DNA from: Elusimicrobiota bacterium
Lineage (GTDB): Bacteria > Elusimicrobiota > Elusimicrobia > F11
NCBI GenBank assembly: GCA_022072025.1
Contig: JAJVIP010000006.1
Location: 1-64,000, forward strand
Direction: 5' to 3'
DNA length: 64,000 bases
The translations under genes were made by a program, and so were the position numbers. Of this stretch, positions 28,312 to 36,129 are shown in pieces. The stretch's first letter is position 1, and the number at the start of each line of letters is the position of its first letter. The notes under the pieces are model-generated. The model did no database searches. It was not told where the DNA came from and saw nothing but the letters and a program-made list of their open reading frames with translations.

Positions 28312-29736
28312 TCAGAGCATCGGCGAGAAAAGCCGAGCGATGCCATCTCGAATCTTTTGAGGCAAGGGTCGACCATCCACCATCTCCAATGTGATAGGCC
28401 GCGCGGTTGAAATGAGCTGGTTGACATAGGAATCCAAGGGGCCAGCCAATTCCCGGCCATAACACTCCACATTAAACTCGAAGTTGAGCCTTAAACTGCG
28501 ATGATCCCAATTGCTGGATCCAAACAAGGTCCAAGCTCCATCGACCACCATCAGTTTGGCGTGATTGAATGGCGCCGGAACCCGCCAGACATGAACGCCT
28601 CTCTGAAGAATCTGCCACAACAGGGCCTCCGTCGCCCAATTCACCATCGCCATATCAGAATGGGCCGGCAACACCACATCCACCCGAAGTCCGCTCATCG
28701 CGGCCAAGTTGAGCCCCGAAATGAGGGCCATATCTGGAATCAGATAGGGCGTGACAATACGAATGGACTGCTTGGCTTGCGCCATCGCCCCCAAGAGAAC
28801 CAATTTGGTTTTTTCGAAATCTTCATCGGGACCGTCTGAAATCCCCCGGGCATAAGTTAAACCCTCTTCGAAAAGAGAAGGGAACCAGGCCTCTCCACCC
28901 AAATCTTCGCCGCTTGTAAAATGCCAATCAAGACGGAATGTGTCTTGAATTTGATTGACCACGGGACCCTCAACTTGGAAATGCACATCTTTTGCAGGGT
29001 TTTTGGGATTGAGTTTGAGCAGGTGATTGGAGGTGATATTCATTCCTCCGGTAAACGCCAAACGACCATCCACCGTGAGTATTTTTCGGTGATTACGCAA
29101 ATTGAAATAAACCATTCTCCAAGGAACCAGGGTCGGCATGAAGGTTTCGGCTGGAATTTGTTGTCTGGAAAATTCTTTAAAGATCGACCGCCATTTAAAA
29201 CCAGACCCCACATCATCAATGAGCACCCGAACCTGAACACCTCGTTTGACGGCCCGTCCCAAGGATTCGATAAATTGCTGGCCCACCGGATCAAACTCGA
29301 AAATATAGGTTGATAAACCAACTGAGTGCTCCGCGCGATCGATGGCGGAGAGCATGGCTGGAAAGGCTTGATCTCCGTTAAAAAGAGGTGTGATGCGGTT
29401 GCCTCGAGTCAAAGGAAGCCTGGTAATTTTCTCTCCCATTCTCCTCAATGTGTTCAAGTGGAAACCATCAAATACAGCGGACGGTTCGTGATCCGTGGCG
29501 GAAGGAACGAGGCTGGGAATTTGAGTTCGAGGGAGAGCCGCCCGTCTCAAACGGGCCGCTTTGCGTTCAATGCGATTGATTCCGAAGAAATAATACAGAA
29601 CCGCTCCCCCGATGGGGAACACCCAAGCCACGCCGATCCACCAGAGAGCCGCGTAGGGATTTCGTCGTCTAAGAATCGCGTGAAGTGAAACCGACAAGCC
29701 TGAGATAATCGCAATGGATAAGAAAAGGAAACGCAA
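28312..29736 (-). CDS. cls: Cardiolipin synthase (phospholipase D family)
   Basis: A 474-residue membrane enzyme that joins two phosphatidylglycerols, or a related pair, to make cardiolipin. The N-terminal helices (residues 1-20 and about 30-52, with NPYAALWWIGVAWVFPIGG) match the ClsA-type anchor. Two HKD motifs are intact: NHRKILTVDGRLAFTGG near 214 and NHAKLMVVDGAWTLFGSSN near 388, each H-x-K-x4-D followed by GG or GSSN. Length is normal. The start lies 3 nt after the stop of the DUF3307 gene, so the two are cotranscribed. Confidence 0.93.
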   Translation of the reverse strand: MRFLFLSIAIISGLSVSLHAILRRRNPYAALWWIGVAWVFPIGGAVLYYFFGINRIERKAARLRRAALPRTQIPSLVPSATDHEPSAVFDGFHLNTLRRMGEKITRLPLTRGNRITPLFNGDQAFPAMLSAIDRAEHSVGLSTYIFEFDPVGQQFIESLGRAVKRGVQVRVLIDDVGSGFKWRSIFKEFSRQQIPAETFMPTLVPWRMVYFNLRNHRKILTVDGRLAFTGGMNITSNHLLKLNPKNPAKDVHFQVEGPVVNQIQDTFRLDWHFTSGEDLGGEAWFPSLFEEGLTYARGISDGPDEDFEKTKLVLLGAMAQAKQSIRIVTPYLIPDMALISGLNLAAMSGLRVDVVLPAHSDMAMVNWATEALLWQILQRGVHVWRVPAPFNHAKLMVVDGAWTLFGSSNWDHRSLRLNFEFNVECYGRELAGPLDSYVNQLISTARPITLEMVDGRPLPQKIRDGIARLFSPML

Positions 29737-29739
29737 GGA

Positions 29740-30438
29740 TTAGAAGTGAAAATTCAACACGAATCGCGAGAAAATCCCACAGATAACAGCGATGGAATTC
29801 CCCATGATAACGCTGGCCCAACTGAAGTCCACGCGCCGCGTCCAGACATGCCGAAAAAAACTAATCAACACAAAAAGGAGAATGAAAATCCACCATGGAT
29901 GAGGCAAGAAAAACGAGAGCCAAACCACCAACCGCTGAAGAATGGAAATATACTTTTCTTCGGTCTCAGGGAATTCTTTCCCGTAAATATCTTTTTCGAT
30001 GAACCAAATGGTCACCGTCGCGCAATGGGTAACCACCACAAACAAAATGCCCAGAATGGGCCAATCATTGACAAGAGGGTATCCGTTGACCGGGGCTAAA
30101 AACCACATGGCCACGAGATGAACGAACTGGTCCCAAAAATAGAAAAAGGTGTTATCGTTGGCTCCTCGCGAGATGGCCAGCACACGAAACCAGTCCTCAA
30201 TAAAGTGAACCAGGGTGATAAGCGCCACACAAACCCACCCATTTAAAGCCACGGGACCATAAACCCGCCACGTTTCACCCAAATAGGGCCAGGTTAGAGC
30301 CAAATAGAAGACAGGATGAAGAAACACATGGAATAAAAGCCCCGTAAATCGGCGTCGTTTCCAGTCGGCGATGAAGTTGGTTTGGAAGGTGAAATCGGCC
30401 AATAGATGGCCAAAGAGTAGGCGGCAAAAGATCTCCAT
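29740..30438 (-). CDS. DUF3307-family membrane protein
   Basis: A 232-residue polytopic membrane protein with six or seven hydrophobic segments. The N terminus LLFGHLLADFTFQTNFIADWK matches the conserved L-x-A-H-x-L-x-D-F-x-x-Q-T-x-x-x-x-x-K pattern of DUF3307, and LLFHVFLH and VHFIEDWFR follow. No biochemical function is established for the family. It sits 3 nt upstream of cls, which hints at a membrane-lipid connection but does not prove one. Confidence 0.75.
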   Translation of the reverse strand: MEIFCRLLFGHLLADFTFQTNFIADWKRRRFTGLLFHVFLHPVFYLALTWPYLGETWRVYGPVALNGWVCVALITLVHFIEDWFRVLAISRGANDNTFFYFWDQFVHLVAMWFLAPVNGYPLVNDWPILGILFVVVTHCATVTIWFIEKDIYGKEFPETEEKYISILQRLVVWLSFFLPHPWWIFILLFVLISFFRHVWTRRVDFSWASVIMGNSIAVICGIFSRFVLNFHF

Positions 30439-30497
30439 GATCGGTCGAAGCTTACTAGATCACCTTTTTCAAAACAAGGTGACGTTTTTCATCGATT

Positions 30498-31424
30498 TTA
30501 ACACCCACAGGGCCCCAGAGGCATGTCGAGAGGACGAAATCCCTCTTCTCCGCCTTCCAATACCATCTGATATGGACATCCTTGGTGAACCCCTGACATC
30601 CACAAGTCAAAAAAACCATTTCCATTGAAATCCAAGGCCGCTTCCACCTGGAAATGTCCGGATCCCTTTTTTATATCCACCCGTTCCTCCCATACTTTTT
30701 CGACCTTGGTGTCCTGTTCCATGAAAAGAATCTGATGGGGAAGCCCATTATCTTCCAACTGGGCCACTTTTCGGCGAAGCATGATCAATTTGCGAGGCGA
30801 TAAATCTGGCAGGTCAATAAAACTGAGCCGGAATTCATCTTGATCCGGCAAAACATTTTTTACGGCGGCGCGCCATGCTTGTTCAAAAGGTCCAGGGTTT
30901 TGCTCCGTCAAGGCCACAAAATGATTATCCCCTTCTGCCCATGTATCTTGAGTAACGAAGAAAAGGGGCGTTGACAAGAGCGGCTCCGAAAACGTGCCCC
31001 ACAGTGAAAAGGGAGACCCTCCCCGGCACGCGGGAGCATCCTGTCGGACAACAAAATCTTTGAGAGGCAATCGAACCTGTGTTCCAGCCTGAATGGCCAA
31101 AACTTCATCTCCCGGGCGAAGCAGGCAGATGGTTTCAAGTATCTCTCGAACCCGGGGAATATCCAAATTGAGAACAGTTTCACGGTCGCTGGCCTGGCCT
31201 CGGGAAAGTTCGATGAGTTCATCGTAGGGAATGGGTTGGCAGATTAAATCAGATTGAATTTTCAATCCGTTTTTGTCTCCCAAAAAAACAACGAAAGGGA
31301 GTTCCTCCGCGCCTTGGGTCCATTCTTCCTTGGTCTTTATTTCCTCCTCGATGAGATTTTCTATGGGATCCTGTGCGAAAAGAGGACCGCCGCTCAGAAT
31401 GAGAAAAAGGAGGAGAAAGGTCAT
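30498..31424 (-). CDS. Secreted protein of unknown function
   Basis: A 308-residue protein with a clear signal peptide (1-17, ending PLFAQ, cleavage before DPIEN). I do not recognise a family. Visible features are two acidic helices after the signal, VRLPLKDFVV near 120 and a C-terminal segment with ALDFNGNGFFDLWMSG, which resembles the D-x-N-x-D/N-G calcium-binding loop of FG-GAP/VCBS repeats. The last residues are PLGPCGC. Four cysteines beyond the signal region may form disulfides. The ATG overlaps the dus stop by ATGA, so it is translationally coupled to a tRNA-modifying enzyme, probably by operon packing rather than shared function. Confidence 0.8.
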   Translation of the reverse strand: MTFLLLFLILSGGPLFAQDPIENLIEEEIKTKEEWTQGAEELPFVVFLGDKNGLKIQSDLICQPIPYDELIELSRGQASDRETVLNLDIPRVREILETICLLRPGDEVLAIQAGTQVRLPLKDFVVRQDAPACRGGSPFSLWGTFSEPLLSTPLFFVTQDTWAEGDNHFVALTEQNPGPFEQAWRAAVKNVLPDQDEFRLSFIDLPDLSPRKLIMLRRKVAQLEDNGLPHQILFMEQDTKVEKVWEERVDIKKGSGHFQVEAALDFNGNGFFDLWMSGVHQGCPYQMVLEGGEEGFRPLDMPLGPCGC

Positions 31425-32434
31425 TGTCCCTCAGTCAATGTGGAAGGAACCACACGAAATTCTTTTGACGTGGAAAGCGCTTTGAGCAGAACTTCGCGAA
31501 CTTGAGGAACCGTCTGACAGCGGATTAATTCTGCCCGATAGCTGGAGGCATGGGTGACCCCGGCTATATACCACGACCCGATTCTTCGCATATGAAACAC
31601 CGCTTTTTGCTCTCCCACATGTTCCACTTCAAGGGCCAAATGCTCGAGAACCGCCTGAATACGCTCTTCGCGGGTGGGCGGCTCAGGATTTTTCCCCTCA
31701 AAAAGCTGCTCATGAATTTGCCGATAGATCCACGGGTTCCCCAACCCTCCTCTTCCAATCATGACTCCATCACAACCGCTCACCTCTTGAAGCCGCTTGG
31801 CGTCTTCAGCCGTAGAGACGTCTCCATTCCCCAACACAGGGATCTTAATTGCTCGTTTTACTTTTCCAATCGCTTCCCAATTCGATTTTCCGGTATACCC
31901 TTGGGCCCGGGTCCGACCATGAACGGTAATCATGGAGAGTCCCTCACCCTCAGCGATTTTGGCAATTGAAACGGCCTCTTCCCCTGAATCATCTTCATAT
32001 CCCAATCTCATTTTGATGGTCACTGGGATCTTTTTGATGGCCGACATTACTTTTTTAAACACTTGCTCCGTGTTTTTGGGATCTCTCAGCATGGCAGCAC
32101 CCGCGCCCGCGGCAGTTACCTTGCGGACAGGACAACCCAAATTCATATCCAGCAAATCAAAACCCATGGCTTCAGCTCTTTGCGCGGCCTTTGCCATGAT
32201 ATCGGGGTCACAGCCCATGAGTTGAATTCCCAAGGGCCGGTCTTCCGCCACTGTTTTCATGAGCTCGTGCGTCCGATGACTTTCATGCATGAACCCATTG
32301 GCGGAAATCATCTCGAGGAAACAAAATTCGAGGCCCCGTTTTCGAGCCACCAGGCGATAAGCCAAGTCGGTGCAACCGGCCATGGGAGATTGAATGATGG
32401 GGGATTTGAGAGTGAGTGATTTTAACTGAAACAT
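31421..32434 (-). CDS. dus: tRNA-dihydrouridine synthase
   Basis: A 337-residue FMN enzyme reducing uridine to dihydrouridine in the tRNA D-loop. It begins with IIQSPMAGCTDLAYR and carries DMNLGCPVRKVTAAGAGAAML with catalytic cysteine 101, TIKMRLGYED, TVHGRTRAQGYTG and VLGNGDVSTAEDA, then GVMIGRGGLGNPW. Overall it is closest to the DusB/Dus3-type bacterial enzymes. The length is normal. No strong ribosome site is seen, but the start fits the family. Confidence 0.93.
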   Translation of the reverse strand: MFQLKSLTLKSPIIQSPMAGCTDLAYRLVARKRGLEFCFLEMISANGFMHESHRTHELMKTVAEDRPLGIQLMGCDPDIMAKAAQRAEAMGFDLLDMNLGCPVRKVTAAGAGAAMLRDPKNTEQVFKKVMSAIKKIPVTIKMRLGYEDDSGEEAVSIAKIAEGEGLSMITVHGRTRAQGYTGKSNWEAIGKVKRAIKIPVLGNGDVSTAEDAKRLQEVSGCDGVMIGRGGLGNPWIYRQIHEQLFEGKNPEPPTREERIQAVLEHLALEVEHVGEQKAVFHMRRIGSWYIAGVTHASSYRAELIRCQTVPQVREVLLKALSTSKEFRVVPSTLTEGQ

Positions 32435-32510
32435 AAATTAGTCCATGGACTATCGTGTATATGATGACATCGCATTTTCTTTTTTTCTTACGAAGAAAAC
32501 TTCAGATTTT

Positions 32511-32599
32511 TGTCATCCCGAGGTCGCCGTGGCGACCGAGGGATCTCTATAGAATATTTAATAATCCCATAGAAATTCTTCACTTCGTTCAGAATGACA
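32511..32599. repeat. Dispersed element with TGTCATCC/ATGACA ends, copy 2
   Basis: An 89-bp intergenic segment starting TGTCATCCCGAGG and ending AGAATGACA, with the GAGGGATCTCT arm shared with the element at 18074-18171. It contains the palindrome GGTCGCC-GTGGCGACC. Confidence 0.55.
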
Positions 32600-32650
32600 A
32601 ATTCTTTGGTTGCGATGGAGTTGCGTGTGGAATGAACTATTGAAAAAAAA

Positions 32651-32830
32651 TAATAGCGCGGGGCGTCCCAACCAATCCATGCTTGCGCATGGTTGCGACA
32701 GCCCCGATTTGGGACTGTCCCGGCATAAATTGGAAAGAAATAATAGCGCGGGGCGTCCCAACCAATCCATGCTTGCGCATGGTTGCGACAGCCCCGACTT
32801 GGGACTGTCCCGGCATAAATTGAAAAGAAA
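32651..32830. repeat. Two 90-bp tandem repeats capped by a tRNA-Met 3' end sequence
   Basis: Units at 32651-32740 and 32741-32830 differ at two positions by my reading. Each begins TAATAGCGCGGGGCG, and the same 15 bases at 32831-32845 form the 3' end of tRNA-Met (minus strand). Each unit holds nested stems: CCATGC/GCATGG at 32677-32692, GTCCCAA/TTGGGAC, GGGGC/GCCCC and GACAG/CTGTC. It is noncoding as far as I can see and would be transcribed as a tRNA trailer. Confidence 0.9.
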
Positions 32831-32833
32831 TAA

Positions 32834-32906
32834 TAGCGCGGGGCGGAATCGAACCGCCGACCCTGGGCTTATGAGTCCCATGCTCTGCCAACTGAGCTAC
32901 CGCGCC
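32834..32906 (-). tRNA. tRNA-Met, elongator type (anticodon CAT)
   Basis: The acceptor GGCGCGG/CCGCGCT (terminal G-T), D arm GCTC/GAGC, anticodon stem TGGGA/GCCCA (closing A-G) with loop CTCATAA, and T arm GGCGG/CCGCC are present. Length is 73 nt without CCA. It lacks the initiator's three G-C pairs, so it is elongator Met; an Ile-CAU tRNA (lysidine) cannot be fully excluded. Confidence 0.92.
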
Positions 32907-32990
32907 GAAAATCGTATGAAGAAAAATTGCCCTCTAGGAGGGATGAAAACACAGAACAGAAAATAAAAAAACAGGAGATCGGGAGAGTAC

Positions 32991-33010
32991 AAAAAACCCG
33001 GGCCGCCCGT
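32991..33010 (-). terminator. Possible terminator after the toxin gene
   Basis: On the minus strand a CGGG/CCCG hairpin with a 3-nt loop is followed by GGTTTTTT, about 40 nt past the toxin stop. The stem is short but the T run is clear. Confidence 0.4.
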
Positions 33011-33046
33011 CAGGCAACGTTGGTTTATTCTGACGAATTACCAAAA

Positions 33047-33340
33047 TCACTTTTTTGATTTTTTCTTTTGACGAGTGCTGACAACAGTCAAGAGAAGAAC
33101 CTTTCTTTCCTTCGTTATTCGGTAAAAAACACGGTATTCCCCTACCAATAACTCTCGATAATCTAAACGCTGAAACTCAGGAACTTGTTTTCCCATATAT
33201 GGGAAAAAACGCAAATTACCTGCGACATGATAAATATGAGCAACTTCTTGCGAAGCGAAACGGAATGATTTCCTGGAAAGAAATTTATGTATCCGTATTA
33301 AATCAAGGCCAAATTGGCGCGTCCACCTGACTGGAACCAT
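33047..33340 (-). CDS. ParE/RelE-family toxin
   Basis: A 97-residue protein with the ParE/RelE pattern: a helical N-terminal half, then LRFFPYMGKQVPEFQ, YRELLVGEYRVFYRI and VLLLTVVSTRQ, matching the usual YR-x-L...-x-Y-R-V-x-Y-x-I...-x-V-x-H-x-R. Members poison gyrase or cut mRNA at ribosomes; which applies here is not visible. The C-terminal tail is lysine-rich. It starts 43 nt inside the antitoxin gene, with a GGAG eight bases upstream of the ATG, the usual coupled layout. Confidence 0.82.
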   Translation of the reverse strand: MVPVRWTRQFGLDLIRIHKFLSRKSFRFASQEVAHIYHVAGNLRFFPYMGKQVPEFQRLDYRELLVGEYRVFYRITKERKVLLLTVVSTRQKKKSKK

Positions 33341-33531
33341 TTTTCGATCTCCTTCACAGCCTTTGCATGAGGGATCGTGCGTCCTTTTCGGATATCTTCT
33401 TCTGCATTTTCTATTTTTACTTTCAAATAAAGCCGATAAATGAGTTCATCAAACTCTATTGATTGGGGAAAGTCCTCTATTACTTTCATGACTTGTTTTT
33501 TGGTGAGCGTCATTTTTTTCCTCTTATGCAT
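33298..33531 (-). CDS. Antitoxin of the ParE/RelE pair
   Basis: A 77-residue protein upstream of and overlapping the toxin. The core FDELIYRLYLKVKIENAEEDI followed by GRTIPHAKAVKEIEKW is typical of short addiction-module antitoxins, with a C-terminal region that would wrap the toxin. No clear DNA-binding motif is seen in the first 20 residues. GGAG five bases before the ATG at 33531 supports the start. It is divergent from the MarC-type gene, with 105 nt between the starts. Confidence 0.78.
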   Translation of the reverse strand: MHKRKKMTLTKKQVMKVIEDFPQSIEFDELIYRLYLKVKIENAEEDIRKGRTIPHAKAVKEIEKWFQSGGRANLALI

Positions 33532-33636
33532 GTTATCTCCGGAGGGTGGAGTGATGAATCGGCCAGATTATACATGAGATGAATATCGAGATTCTAAACT
33601 CTTGCAATCCCCGCCATTCTTCATAAACTCAAAGCC

Positions 33637-34224
33637 ATGGAACTGTTCCTGCTCTCTTTTATTCCGCTCTTTGTGGCCATTGACCCCATCGGGGCCATTC
33701 CGCTCTTTTTGGGTTCCACTGAAGGTTTCTCCACGTCTGAAAAACGACAACTGGCGCTTCAAGCGGTTATAACAGCCTTTTTGGTAGGGGTTTTGTTTAT
33801 TTTGACAGGCCACCATATATTTTCATTTTTGGGGATCACCCCGTCCGACTTTAAAATCGCAGGGGGGTTGCTGCTTCTTATCTTCTCCATTCGAGAAATC
33901 TATGGAAATTCCCCCAAACTCACCCAGGGTTCCACCCGCGATTCGTTTATCGGCATTGTTCCCTTGGGGATTCCCTTGATCGCAGGCCCCGCCATGATCA
34001 CCACACTCCTTATTTTGCATGACTTGCACAGCGAAGGGGCCATTCTTTTGGCATTGGTCGCCAATTTGCTGATCACGTTGGGGCTTTTTGTTTATTCCGA
34101 CAAAATCATCCGGCTCACCGGTGAAGCGTTTGGAAAAGTCGTGGCCAAGGTGGTGGCTATTTTCTTAGCGGCCATTGCGATCATGATGATTCGCAAAGGG
34201 TTTGAAAGTTTTCTGATGAGATGA
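33637..34224 (+). CDS. MarC-family integral membrane protein
   Basis: A 195-residue protein with six membrane helices. SFIPLFVAIDPIGAIPLFL at the N terminus, DFKIAGGLLLLIFSI near 72 and GIVPLGIPLIAGPAMITTLLI near 109 are MarC (UPF0056) signatures. Despite the name, MarC is not required for multidrug resistance and its substrate is unknown. No ribosome site is obvious before the ATG. It is one of only three plus-strand genes in the window and is convergent with the TPR gene, with a 3-nt gap. Confidence 0.88.
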   Translation: MELFLLSFIPLFVAIDPIGAIPLFLGSTEGFSTSEKRQLALQAVITAFLVGVLFILTGHHIFSFLGITPSDFKIAGGLLLLIFSIREIYGNSPKLTQGSTRDSFIGIVPLGIPLIAGPAMITTLLILHDLHSEGAILLALVANLLITLGLFVYSDKIIRLTGEAFGKVVAKVVAIFLAAIAIMMIRKGFESFLMR

Positions 34225-34227
34225 GGG

Positions 34228-36129
34228 CTAAGAAACAATCGAGACAGGCATAATTTCACAAAGATTTTGCCGATCAGGAATTAATTTAATGTCGGAATCT
34301 GATCGGGAAAGAAAAGTAATTAATTCTTTTTGAAAAATCATGGCCTCATCTGTCCTGTTGTTTTTTTGACACAAATCAATAAATAACTCCAAAAATTGTT
34401 TTTTCAATAAAACCAATCCTGCTTCTTCAACTATTTGCAATGCTTGTCTGGGCAAACGCATATCAAAAAATCCACTTATTTCATGCTTTACAATAGATTC
34501 GAGGACCATAAATTTTGCTTTTAACTTTCTTGAGGTTGAATTTCGGATATATTTTTCCAACTCTTGCAAACGAGACAAGATGAGTTTGGAGTTTTTCATG
34601 GCACGATAAGCCTGCAATAGGCCCATATTGGCTTCAATCCATGAAATCCGATTGTCATGAAATTCTGAAGATTGAACCACCTCAATGAAAACCTGAGATG
34701 CCTCTTCTGGCTTTCCCTTTAACATGAACAACTCAGCCAAACACAATCTCAATATGGGGAGAAGTCTATTGACTCCAAGCTTTTCAATAATTTCTCTTGC
34801 TTGATTAATATTCTTCTCAGCATTCGCCAATTCTTTTTTAACCAAGGCAAGCCGGGATTTGAATATCAAAGCATCCGCGGTGATGTCGAACGCTTTGTAT
34901 TTTTCACTTAGTTGCAAAGATGATTCAATGGCTAAATCTGCTGAACGAACATACCCCAAACTTAAAAAAACGTTTGCCTGGCATTTTTCCACTTCTGACT
35001 TCAATGGAATAATTTCAAGCCGATCGGCCAATCCTTTGGCTTTTATAAAACACTCGCGGGCATGAGATAAATCAGCCAATAGATAGTAAATCTCTCCCAA
35101 TTCACATTCAGCCCAGCCTGTTCCTTTTTGACTGGCAATGTGATTGTAAAGGTTCAAGGATTGTCTTACCAATTGCCAAGCTTGGGTTAAACGACCTTTG
35201 TCCCTGAGGATACGAGCATTCTGGAAGGTACCCCAAGCAAGGCCATCGTTGTTTCTTAGCCGAGTAAAAAACTGAAGGGCCTTCTTATTTAATGCCTCTG
35301 CCTCTATAAGTTTTCCCTGGGCCCATTTTATCCCCGCAATATTTAAAACAGCCCATCCCGCTCTATCAGTCAAGTTTAATGATTCAAAAATCTTCCAAGC
35401 TTTCCGAAGATATTGCTCAGATTCTTTAAACTCCGTTTGCAAACGGGCCACTGTCCCCAAACAAAGAATGGCCCAAGCCAATCCCTGCTTTATTTTAAGG
35501 TCTGCGAAATTTTTTTCAGCCTCCTGATATAAACTCTTGGCTTCTTGATATTGCCCCATTTCTTGGTACAAATTCCCGAGGTTGCAGGCATTCCAAGCCA
35601 ATGAAAGAGTGTTTTTTTCTGAAATGAATATGGCGCGGGCTTTTTTGGCATAGGAAAGACTTTCGGATCGATTGAATTGATTTAAATGAATAATAGACAA
35701 GTTGTCATAGGCGGAGGCCATTTCCATCTTATGCTGACCACTTTCAAATATTTGAAGGGCCTTAAAAACATAATCCAAAGCAAGGGCATTCCTGTCTATC
35801 TCACGGTTAATACAGGAAAGTTCGTTATAGACAATCCCCAACCCAATTTCATTTGCCCCTTGTGAGAAAATGGCTCCCGCTTTTTCAAGGTTATGATAGG
35901 CATCGGAATATTTGCGCTGCCCCTTCAGTATCATTGCGATACCCAGAAAAGCCCATGCCGCTTCTTCTCTATATCCCGACTGTTTTCGCTTGCCAATCTT
36001 TTTGCGGATTTTTTGTATAGCCACTTGTGCAAATGCAGACGACATTGATTCAACAGATTCCCTAAAACCTTGCCCCAAATGCTGGTCAACCAAACCTTTT
36101 AAAGGTGGCAACTCGGTTTTATTATGCAT
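34228..36129 (-). CDS. Tetratricopeptide-repeat protein
   Basis: A 633-residue soluble protein without a signal peptide, made almost wholly of helical repeats. At least ten TPR-like units of 34-40 residues run from about 45 to 480 (for example AWAFLGIAMILKGQRKYSDA, ACNLGNLYQEMGQYQEA, CLGTVARLQTEFKESEQ), the longer spacing resembling the LGN/PINS and Rapsyn types. It is a scaffold, with no catalytic motif seen. The ATG overlaps the stop of the 1,710-residue giant by 8 nt, so it is coupled to that gene and is a good candidate cytoplasmic partner of the giant-protein system (inference). Confidence 0.85.
   Translation of the reverse strand: MHNKTELPPLKGLVDQHLGQGFRESVESMSSAFAQVAIQKIRKKIGKRKQSGYREEAAWAFLGIAMILKGQRKYSDAYHNLEKAGAIFSQGANEIGLGIVYNELSCINREIDRNALALDYVFKALQIFESGQHKMEMASAYDNLSIIHLNQFNRSESLSYAKKARAIFISEKNTLSLAWNACNLGNLYQEMGQYQEAKSLYQEAEKNFADLKIKQGLAWAILCLGTVARLQTEFKESEQYLRKAWKIFESLNLTDRAGWAVLNIAGIKWAQGKLIEAEALNKKALQFFTRLRNNDGLAWGTFQNARILRDKGRLTQAWQLVRQSLNLYNHIASQKGTGWAECELGEIYYLLADLSHARECFIKAKGLADRLEIIPLKSEVEKCQANVFLSLGYVRSADLAIESSLQLSEKYKAFDITADALIFKSRLALVKKELANAEKNINQAREIIEKLGVNRLLPILRLCLAELFMLKGKPEEASQVFIEVVQSSEFHDNRISWIEANMGLLQAYRAMKNSKLILSRLQELEKYIRNSTSRKLKAKFMVLESIVKHEISGFFDMRLPRQALQIVEEAGLVLLKKQFLELFIDLCQKNNRTDEAMIFQKELITFLSRSDSDIKLIPDRQNLCEIMPVSIVS

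Noticed and set aside
30458-30495. Hairpin TCACCTT/AAGGTGA as a terminator
   Set aside because: The T run follows only on the plus strand, where no gene ends; on the minus strand, used by its neighbours, no T run follows.
32651-32845. CRISPR array
   Set aside because: There are only two full 90-bp units that are identical throughout, with no variable spacers and no cas genes nearby.
32637-32891. 84-residue minus-strand frame with repeated SFQFMPGQSQ segments
   Set aside because: It is a translation of the tandem repeat and tRNA-Met sequence; it overlaps the tRNA and has no ribosome site.
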